The notes beneath the pieces were generated by a model. That model saw nothing but the letters and a program-made list of their open reading frames with translations, did no database searches and was not told where the DNA came from. 64,000 nt of DNA, taken from positions 62,001-126,000 of the forward strand of contig JAQJVL010001118.1 in the NCBI GenBank assembly GCA_035578905.1. Direction: 5' to 3'. Every line of letters begins with the position of its first letter. Position 1 is the stretch's first letter. Origin of the DNA: Stictocephala bisonia (taxonomy: Eukaryota; Arthropoda; Insecta; Hemiptera; Membracidae). Shown in pieces: positions 56,181 through 64,000 of this stretch. A program made the translations under genes and the position numbers.

Positions 56181-58047
56181 AAGATTTACATTTTCTATTC
56201 AGAGATTTTAACTTTTTATCAAGTTTTTTTCTATTCAGCCATAAAGTTATAAAGAGTTTATTAATTAGGAAAAACAATCTGTTATTCCTGATTATGAGAG
56301 TGGTTTTAAAAATTTTGTATTGCAAAAAATAAAATTTTTATAGTCAATTGTTTGCTGAGAGGTATTTTGGCAATTCGCTAAAACTCAATAGTAAGTTACA
56401 ACAAACATGAGTACTTACCTAAACAAAACAAAAGAATGTTTCTAGGATACTAAAACAAGTCCTTCTAACAAAAGGTAAAGTTCACAGTAAAATATTAGGC
56501 TATAAAAAATTAAAAAATACTGGTAATGTACTATTTACACTCTGATCTAGTTTTTTCACTCATAATCTTAGCCCATGACAAAACTGTCAAAAGCAACACA
56601 AGGCATTCCCTTCTGTCCACATCTGGTTGAGGAAGTTTTCTTTTTATATCAGCCCTGACTGTTAGAGCCACATCTTCTTTTGTGTTTTATCTATATTTAT
56701 TGGTCTATTAAAGGTTAATAATTGCATCATTAATTTAGTAGAATATGACTGAAAATAATGCAATGTTATAACGTGAACCATATTCACCATTATTTGGGTA
56801 ATGAATTTTCATGTTGTAAGGTCATGAAAAGCTGCATCATGTAATAGCTGCTAATCGCGATTTGCTCCGAAAGTAGTTTTTCCATTAAATCTCTAGAAAT
56901 AATTGTAATAGGCCAAAATAGTTTGCAAGTTCCTGTTCAGCGCAAAAAAACATCAAAATAACAAAAATAGGTTTAAAATACCATTTAAATTAATGGAAAT
57001 ATGACAGAAATACTAAAAATTGTGACATTGGTTTTTTAGACTATTTGGGTAAAATATGTGATTTCTGTGGAATAAAAAGCATATATTTTGAAATTACATT
57101 CAATTCTAGACCCATTTCAAGCAAAATTTTCAAAATATTTTTGGTGGTAAGAAATTGCATAAATGCCTTTATTTGATAGTGAGAAAACAAACGTTGGTAT
57201 TTATGCACTTACTAGAAACCTCGCCAATCTTGACTTTTTATCACTAGTAGGTTTTATTCACTATTCTCTAATCACGTCTAAATTTTATGAGAAAACACTT
57301 TATTCTGCAGTAATAATAATGTTTTATAGGCCTATATCGAGTACAGATGTTTGGGAGCCCTTTATTGATTTTTTTCTTCAGAAATTATTTTTATTTTATT
57401 TTATATGCAGTTGGGAAAGCATAACCATGATAAAATTCATCTACAGTTTTTCTTTTTCATGAGACATGTTTTTTATGCTGTGGAAATCATGGACTTTACC
57501 AAACAAATTTGAAAAAAATCAGTGACATAATGTGAAGGATTTTAGACATATTTTTGTTACTTTAAATGATATTTTTAATCGTCAGTTTTTAATTTGATGT
57601 GTTTTTTTCGATGAATATGAATTTGAAAACTATTTTGGTCAATTCCAATTATTTCTCGAGATTTAACGGAATAACTACTTTTGCAGCAAATTGTGATAAG
57701 AGATCATTACCAACACCAACTAAGTTACTAACCACAACAATCAAAATCACTCATATTTGTGCCGGCAGTCATAGAGGCCGGACACCCAAATTTAACGTAA
57801 ATTACAAATTGTTGTTAAATAAAAAGCCAATTAGGATTCATTAAGTTAAAGGTAAATTTTTAGACCAAAAAACTTTGTTGAAAACCTAATCGTATATTCG
57901 CATAAAAACATGTAAAATGAAAAATGTCTAAAACTCATACTTCACTACTTTTTCAGCAAGAGAAATCGTATTTTCGGAAGTGGCTAGAAAGTACCTTTAA
58001 TTACCCTGATGCCTTCTAAGAAATCGACCACTGCTGATAGGGCCTAT
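56181..58047. other. Anonymous AT-rich DNA
   Basis: No gene, RNA or repeat recognised. Short open frames here (for example 57163-57462) have no recognisable motif and AT-driven composition. Confidence 0.5.
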
Positions 58048-58071
58048 TACCTTGATTACCTTGATTACCTC
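58048..58071 (-). repeat. 9-bp terminal repeat of nonLTR3
   Basis: Two and a half units of CTTGATTAC (plus strand) at the 3' end of the LINE. CR1-like elements typically end in short tandem repeats in place of poly(A). Confidence 0.75.
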
Positions 58072-58175
58072 CTGCTGAATCCTTGACCAGCTCTGCTGGA
58101 TAGATAGCGTCAAAGAGAGAAAAAAACTTTTTATAAAACATTTATACATTTAATTCACAGATATGGGCGGCAGAC

Positions 58176-61058
58176 TCAGTAAGTAGCTTGGAGGAATTCA
58201 CCCAGTGAGTAAAATGGCCTCTGCAGCAGCCAAGTTTTTAGGCGGTCCCTGAACTCCTGGACGTTTCCTATGTTCCTGATATTTGCTGGTAGCCTATTGT
58301 ACATACGCAGCGCGAGATGGGGGAAGCTGTCTTTCCTCTTGCTGAGTCGGCAGAAGGGAATGTCTAGGTCGCCATTTCTCCGGGTGTTATAAGTGTGGAG
58401 ATCACTCCTTACAGAGAAGTCCGACAGATTTGCCTTTAAATTGGTCAGGCTGGAGAGAATGTACTGGCTGTAAATACTCAGCACTCCCAGTTCGATGAAA
58501 ATGGGCCTGCAGTGATCTCTACCCTTGGCTGACAAAATCAGTCTAACCGCTTTCTTCTGAAGGATGAAGATATCTTTGCACCCAGTGGCATGACCCCAAA
58601 TCTCCAGACCATAGCTGATGTGGCTGTGAAACATTCCGTAGTAAACTGTTAATAAGTATTGCTTAGTCAACATAGGTTTGAGTCTACGCAGCAAATGAAG
58701 AACGCGGGCTAGCTTGATACAAATGTTATTTGTATGCCCTCTCCATGTAAGTTTTGGGTCCAAGGTAAATCCCAAGAGTTTGATATCATGTTGTATATTG
58801 GTCAGGGGTCTGGACAGGCTACAGACCATAACTTGGGTTTTGTCCTCGTTCAAACATAGGCTATTTTCCTCAAACCACTTCTTTGCTCTGGAAAAAGTTT
58901 GATTAGACCTAAATTCTGCTTCCTCTGGAGTCCTGCCGCCGGCGTAGATTGTAGTATCATCCGCAAACAGAAGCAGGCTTCCCAGCTGGTCCAAATCATT
59001 GACTGTGATGAGGAAAAGAACCGGGCCAATAACCGAACCCTGAGGTACTCCGTACTTTACTGGTCCTGGCCTAGACTGAGCGCCCCTGACACAAAGGACT
59101 TGTTTGCGGTCAGTCAAATAAGATCTAAAAATCTGCAAAGCAGCTCCGGCCACACCATACTTCTGTAGCTTCGATATAAGTTGGTCATGTGAAACGCAAT
59201 CGAAGGCTTTACTTAGGTCGGCTAGAGTCAGGGCAACCGAATCTCCTGCCTCAAAAGATTCCAAGATGTGGTCGATCAACTCCAAAACTGCAGTTACTGT
59301 CGAACGGGTTTTCCTGAAACCATGCTGAGATTCCGAAAACAGGCTATTAGCTTCGAAATATTCCACCAGCTGCATCTTCATCACTGTCTCAAAGACCTTG
59401 GAAAAAATTGACACTATCGAAATCGGTCTGTAACTCTCCACCTTTTCAGGATCCCCCTTCTTGAAAATTGGTACGGTTCTAGTAACTTTTAAGATATCTG
59501 GAAAGATGCCAGCACCCAAACAAGCATTCAGGACAGCAGCCAAGGGAATGGCTATTACATTTATAACATACTTAAAAAGAACAACGTTCATGCCAAAGAT
59601 ATCCTGACTCTGAGAGTTCTTGAATTTGCCAATAATTTTTATTAAGTTTTCAGGGCTCACTTGAGACCAATGGAGGAATTCCCCAACTTTCTTACCAGGT
59701 ACTGGTACTTGAAACTGCGATATGCCAGAATTGTCCGAGGGAATGGAACCAACTATCCTGTCAACTTCACCAAGAAGATATGAGTTAAAATCATCTGGAC
59801 TGGCATTACACTTTAGAGTAGGTTTAGCTTTTGTGGTACGGTTAACCAGACTCCAGGCTGCCTTGCACGGGTTTTTGGCATTCAGGATTTCCTCCATATT
59901 TGCTCGTTTCTTTGACTCATCTACCTTCTTTCTATAGGCCCTTTTAGCTCTTAAGTACATTGAATAAAATCTGTCTTTTTCTGATTGAATATTGGCACTC
60001 TTATATCTATCATGCAGAGCAATTACAAGCTGTCTTAGTTTGGCGAGGTCATCAGTATACCAGGCTTTACTACTCGCTTTAGATTTTGGCTTTTTAGACT
60101 CCTTAAAACTGGATGAGGCTTTAGCTGGAAAGAAACTGTTAAACAACTCATTAAACATGTTGAAAAAATCCAAGAAGGCCTGTTCAGGATGTGAAGATGC
60201 TGAGTGCAGAATGGGACTCCAATCTGTCTGAGATAGAGCTTCCTTAAAACTAGGAAATTTGTCATCATTAATAATCCTAATAGATCTATTATAATTGGCA
60301 CACCATGCAGGAGAATTGTCAACACTCACCACCTCCGAGAACACATTCATCAACACAGGACAATGATCGGCTATCACGGGATCCCCGATATCGACGCTGT
60401 AGGCCCACAAATTCAGGGAAGTAGCTATGGTGTCCAGGCAGTTCTCACCACGAGTAGGACTACGGGTTGTTATAAAGAGTCCGTGACCTCTAAGAATAAA
60501 ATTGAACATATTAGCTGAGTCATCATTTGTGTTTAAAGGTAGGTTAACATCGCCACCTAAGACTATTGGCACATTAAACCTAGCAAGCCAAACTAGGCAA
60601 TTGTCCAGGGCATCAAAGAAAAGCTCTAGGTTACCATTTGGTGAGCGGTATATAGATAAAACTAGTAGTGACTTGTCGGTCAATATAGCACCGGTCAATT
60701 CAATGTCTAATTCCGAGCAAAACTGGTCAAGATTGACTGGCTTGACATCAAGAGCTGAGTTTACATGAATTGACACACCGCCGTTTTTGTGGTTGGCTCG
60801 ACAATAGGCATTAGCTAAGTTAAGGTGCTCAATATTATTGTAAAACTTGACTTCATCTGACACCAGCCAATGTTCACTCAAACACAAAACATCTATATTT
60901 ACATTATTTACATAGAGTGAGATAAGGTTGAATTTAGTCCTCAAACATTGTGTATTAACATAGGCTATTTTGAAATGTTGAGTAGTCTTACCTTCCAAAT
61001 CGTTGTCAGGGCATATATACATTTGATTTGGAGGAGTTGGCCCACTTTGTTCTTGCAC
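58176..61058 (-). CDS. nonLTR3 ORF2: endonuclease and reverse transcriptase
   Basis: 960 codons, open. Endonuclease (about residues 28-240): YVNTQCLRTKFNLI, CLSEHWL (Glu), LSIYRSPNG, IVLGGDVNLPL (Asp/Asn), ENCLDTIATS, VIADHCPVLM (Asp-His). A basic linker follows. RT (about 480-780): TVPIFKKGDPE, YRPISIVSIFSKVFE, QHGFRKTRSTVTAV, LTLADLSKAFDCVSHDQLI, YGVPQGSVIGPVLF, LLLFADDTTIYAGG, LGFTLDPKLTWRGHT. A C-terminal domain follows, ending LKTWLLQRPF. The frame begins at GTG (61058), overlapping the ORF1 stop as TAGTG. The first ATG is 12 codons in, so the start is uncertain. All catalytic residues I can check are present. Confidence 0.95.
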   Translation of the reverse strand: MQEQSGPTPPNQMYICPDNDLEGKTTQHFKIAYVNTQCLRTKFNLISLYVNNVNIDVLCLSEHWLVSDEVKFYNNIEHLNLANAYCRANHKNGGVSIHVNSALDVKPVNLDQFCSELDIELTGAILTDKSLLVLSIYRSPNGNLELFFDALDNCLVWLARFNVPIVLGGDVNLPLNTNDDSANMFNFILRGHGLFITTRSPTRGENCLDTIATSLNLWAYSVDIGDPVIADHCPVLMNVFSEVVSVDNSPAWCANYNRSIRIINDDKFPSFKEALSQTDWSPILHSASSHPEQAFLDFFNMFNELFNSFFPAKASSSFKESKKPKSKASSKAWYTDDLAKLRQLVIALHDRYKSANIQSEKDRFYSMYLRAKRAYRKKVDESKKRANMEEILNAKNPCKAAWSLVNRTTKAKPTLKCNASPDDFNSYLLGEVDRIVGSIPSDNSGISQFQVPVPGKKVGEFLHWSQVSPENLIKIIGKFKNSQSQDIFGMNVVLFKYVINVIAIPLAAVLNACLGAGIFPDILKVTRTVPIFKKGDPEKVESYRPISIVSIFSKVFETVMKMQLVEYFEANSLFSESQHGFRKTRSTVTAVLELIDHILESFEAGDSVALTLADLSKAFDCVSHDQLISKLQKYGVAGAALQIFRSYLTDRKQVLCVRGAQSRPGPVKYGVPQGSVIGPVLFLITVNDLDQLGSLLLFADDTTIYAGGRTPEEAEFRSNQTFSRAKKWFEENSLCLNEDKTQVMVCSLSRPLTNIQHDIKLLGFTLDPKLTWRGHTNNICIKLARVLHLLRRLKPMLTKQYLLTVYYGMFHSHISYGLEIWGHATGCKDIFILQKKAVRLILSAKGRDHCRPIFIELGVLSIYSQYILSSLTNLKANLSDFSVRSDLHTYNTRRNGDLDIPFCRLSKRKDSFPHLALRMYNRLPANIRNIGNVQEFRDRLKTWLLQRPFYSLGEFLQATY

Positions 61059-62185
61059 TAGCCTATCGCTGCTGAGCTGGTCCTTCGGAATAAAAAACGC
61101 TTAATTTGGACGTTTTTGGGCCAGACAGATCCACTCATGAGGTCATCTTTCCTATCGTAGTCGACTCCTATCTTGAAACTGTCATTAACACCTTTGCTGT
61201 CTAGCTTACTCACAAAGACATTGATACCTGGAAACTGATCTGTAACGTACCTTTTAACTGTCTCTACATCCGTACCCTTTTTTACCCTCCCCAGGTAAAA
61301 CCAGGCCTTTTTATCTCCGGCTAAATTATCTGACTTTTCATTTGTTCCAACTACAATTTGTCTTGAAGAGAGGTTAGATTTGGTACGTTTGACAGTTTGA
61401 CTAGAATGACCAGATCGAGATCGATCTATCGAGTGCCTCATTTCAGTCGAATTTTTGTCGTCTGTAGTTAGCTGTCTTGTTCCACGGCCTTGTTGATTCT
61501 TTTCTAAACTGGTATTGTGTACATTCTCAGATTTTGAAATACCTTCTTGACTTGCAACTTGGTTTGTCCTGCGTTTATTCTTCCTATAGACTACTTTATT
61601 CCATCCCTTTCGTCGTTCTGACTGGGTAGAAGAGAGATGTGGGAATTCGTTACAGTCTATCATGGACGAATTTTCACTGTCGGCTGCACTTTTACTGTCT
61701 TTGGTTTCAATTAGCTCATTTAATTCCTCTATGGCGTCGGTATCGGCATTGGCTGCACTCTTCGACCTATCGATTGTCATAGGGAAATTGTCATTTGAGA
61801 TCGATTGTGACATGGTTTTTACTTCGTCACTTAACCTAATATGATCTTTACTGATCGTGTCAATTTTACTATTAATTACATTATTGTCATCGATCACACC
61901 TTTAACCAATTTTATGATATTTCCTACCATACCGTGTAGATTGGTATAATCTTCAGCCCCTATTACTTGACTTCGCATGGTTTCAATCTTGCCGGCACAG
62001 ACGCTGCAAAACCACTTCATAAATGAAGCCACCTCAGATATTTTATTATAATTATCACTGCTAATGGAGACACAACTAGCATGGTGCCATTTCTCACAAA
62101 ATCCGTCACATATAATTCCATCTTCATCGTCCTTAACCACGATTTCACACACTGGGCAAATATCCTTCTGCTCATCTGCCGCCAT
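61058..62185 (-). CDS. nonLTR3 ORF1: PHD finger RNA-binding protein
   Basis: 375 codons from an ATG in good context (AAAAAGATGG). A PHD-type C4HC3 finger occupies residues 10-63 (CPVCEIVV, CDGFCEKWHHASC, WFCSVC). A Ser/Lys-rich low-complexity middle follows, then a C-terminal RRM-like fold (WFYLGRVKKGTDVETVKRYV, ...FKIGVDYDRKDDL). It probably coats element RNA; the PHD finger may target chromatin (inference). It ends with TAG at 61058-61060, one base into ORF2. Confidence 0.92.
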   Translation of the reverse strand: MAADEQKDICPVCEIVVKDDEDGIICDGFCEKWHHASCVSISSDNYNKISEVASFMKWFCSVCAGKIETMRSQVIGAEDYTNLHGMVGNIIKLVKGVIDDNNVINSKIDTISKDHIRLSDEVKTMSQSISNDNFPMTIDRSKSAANADTDAIEELNELIETKDSKSAADSENSSMIDCNEFPHLSSTQSERRKGWNKVVYRKNKRRTNQVASQEGISKSENVHNTSLEKNQQGRGTRQLTTDDKNSTEMRHSIDRSRSGHSSQTVKRTKSNLSSRQIVVGTNEKSDNLAGDKKAWFYLGRVKKGTDVETVKRYVTDQFPGINVFVSKLDSKGVNDSFKIGVDYDRKDDLMSGSVWPKNVQIKRFLFRRTSSAAIG

Positions 62186-62250
62186 CTTTTTATCTTTACC
62201 CAGGCGTCGAGACGTTGGAGTAGAATACTAGTAATTGCTCTCTTGGTGGC

Positions 62251-64000
62251 GGCCCCCCAAAGCAGAATCCTTTCAATCTTTCTGCAACTGTGTATAAAAA
62301 GACAAAAACGTTCTGCAAGTACTATATTATGGTACCGTACCAATAGCGTAAAATATCAACTGCAAAAAACATTATTTATGTTATATATTTCCCAAGTATA
62401 GAATGTAGCTTAAAGATGTTTACCTTAATAATAAGAAAGAAACCCGCTGTTATAAATTAAAATATTTTAAATGATTTTTTGAATATAATATTTTATTTTG
62501 TGCCTTACATTCAAAATCAATACACAAATAATAAAATTGTAATAAAGTAATGAATTAGACAGTTTAATTTGTTTTATTTATTATATTTGGAGAGAAAACA
62601 AATAGAGTGGAAATACGCTAATATCCTTAGTGTCCCAAAATTATGGTCAAATTCAAAGAGTATCGTAATAATTATGAACTCAAACAAATTTTTTTAGATA
62701 GTGGAATGATAATGGTTTATTAAGGTGTTTCTAAAAAGAGATGGATGCTGATGTTGTCCCTTACTTGATAAGTCAAGGTCGTTATGAGAACTGAGAATAA
62801 TATTTGAGACTAACACATTGCCAAAGAGCGTTTCTATATAATTGAATCATAGATTTTATTTGAAATTTACATTCATTCATTCACTCAAGTGTTGTTCTTG
62901 GTTAAAAGATTAATTTGTTTGATAAATATCCTTCGTTCACAGTATTATGATTAAATTATATAAATATAAGGTTATATTTTATTTATTACTTTATTTAATT
63001 TTACCATTGGTTCCAAAAATGAGCTGCGTCTAGTAGTCACATAAATAATCATCCATAATCGTATAAACCTACTGTTTTTACCAACAATTATATAAATTAC
63101 AATCCAGAATTTTTAATTTAGAAGTAAAATATTGGATTAAGGGATACAATTATTTGACAAAGATTATAACGATGACCACAAATTCATTGACGACAAATGC
63201 AATTGTCAATTTTAATATGCTCTTATACTGTTTAGTTCTTTATACTGTTTAGTATAATAACCTACCCTGGCTGAATTCCGATAACCTGCTTGACCGACTA
63301 GCAAAAGATGTCAGACTGTACTGGACTGAAAAAATAACCAATATTTCAGTTATTTTATATACAATATACAAAAATACCAATCAAGACGTATACATCACAG
63401 AACGTCCTTGATTATATCATAAATAATGTGTTTAAGCTTTTTAAGTAGTATTTTCTCTGATCCGTTACTACAAACAATACGCTTTCCAGAGGCAGCTATT
63501 ATCAATCAATAATAACGTAACTGAATTGAAGTTATTAATACTAAAACACAATGATCCGTTCGTACATTGAAAAGCAGGAGTAGAGAGTTCATAGGATAAT
63601 TTTAAAAAGAAGAAACCATTTCAGATTATAAAATTAAATGTGCTAATCAACACAAAATCATATTGTAACCAATTTTTTTTTATAAATCAACCTTTCTACA
63701 AAAGCATTGTATTGACATATATTAAATTGTTGCCAGATATAATAATAACTAAAATAAATGTTAAATCATACTGTGCAGGGCTTAGATAAAAATGATTATA
63801 AAATAAAAGATTATTGTAATGTAGATAATATTAATAGTTAAAAGTATAACAATGCTTAACATAAGTATAACTGCGAAGAAAAAAATTTATTACTATAATT
63901 TGTATTTCACTAAACATATTTCAACTGTAGCCCTAACTAAAATTAATTACTTGTAATTACATTAGGCCTTATATGTTAATAAAATTGTTAATTTGCTGAT
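62251..64000. other. Anonymous AT-rich DNA
   Basis: No gene, RNA, or repeat structure recognised beyond general AT richness. Confidence 0.5.

Larger units (their letters stand above)
58048..62250 (-). mobile_element. LINE nonLTR3, apparently full coding length
   Basis: CR1/Jockey-type LINE on minus with both ORFs open, a 5' leader (62186 to about 62250 or beyond) and a short 3' UTR ending in GGTAATCAA-type 9-bp repeats (plus strand CTTGATTAC at 58051 and 58060). There is no poly(A) tail. The 5' boundary is not fixed because no target duplication could be identified. Confidence 0.88.

Noticed and set aside
57163..57844. Two open frames of 80-99 codons
   Set aside because: No conserved motif; composition typical of chance frames in AT-rich DNA.
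1..64000. CRISPR arrays, bacterial operons, rRNA or tRNA genes
   Set aside because: Repeats present are microsatellites, LTRs, TIRs and in-frame tandem units. The tRNA-like match at 8332-8351 is a primer-binding site, not a tRNA gene.

Overview
This is a eukaryotic, AT-rich animal sequence. It has GT-AG introns, no bacterial gene organisation and no host gene that I can identify with confidence. It is a dense graveyard of transposable elements (TEs), many nested inside each other. Harbinger elements with MADF/BESS partner genes, PHD-finger CR1/Jockey-type LINEs, many piggyBac and hAT copies and an apparent DUF4780-type ORF together suggest an arthropod, perhaps a hemipteran insect. That placement is inference only.

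Layout. (1) 0.4-10.9 kb: an old minus-strand LINE (nonLTR1) is split in the middle of its reverse transcriptase (RT) by a young 8.15-kb LTR element (LTR1, 1374-9524). LTR1 has near-identical LTRs, a gag-like coiled-coil ORF and no recognisable pol. (2) 10.9-17.9 kb: a hAT remnant, then a minus-strand Gypsy gag-protease-RT-RNase H relic. The Gypsy RT is interrupted by a Tc1/mariner-superfamily element (12549-15864) with very long inverted arms. (3) 17.9-22.0 kb: a Harbinger C-terminal fragment with a 60-bp in-frame tandem repeat, a PHD-like fragment, a piggyBac-type terminus, an Arg/Gly-rich ORF and a MADF/BESS exon. (4) 22.0-34.8 kb: scattered pieces of TTAA-inserting elements with GGGGAGC termini (tentatively Kolobok), a broken Harbinger (Harb1), a DUF4780-type retroelement ORF, a 3'-truncated LINE (nonLTR2) and a nearly complete Harbinger (Harb2, 30161-34408). 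(5) 35.4-43.6 kb: Harb3, whose intron holds a mariner, which holds a piggyBac inserted at the mariner stop codon. (6) 43.7-52.3 kb: a hAT with an 8-bp target duplication, carrying two piggyBac insertions. (7) 52.3-58.0 kb: mostly anonymous DNA with a small internally deleted piggyBac. (8) 58.0-62.3 kb: a LINE (nonLTR3) with both ORFs open. (9) 62.3-64 kb: featureless AT-rich DNA.

How the parts work together. Most genes serve only their own transposon: transposases, RT and endonuclease, and the DNA-binding partner proteins of Harbinger. Nesting gives a relative chronology. The host elements (nonLTR1, Gypsy, Harb1, Harb3, hAT2) are older than their inserts. LTR1 and nonLTR3 look youngest, by LTR similarity and open ORFs respectively. 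The two best-preserved Harbinger families share an interlocked antisense architecture: the transposase gene and the MADF gene lie on opposite strands, and each has an exon inside the intron of the other.
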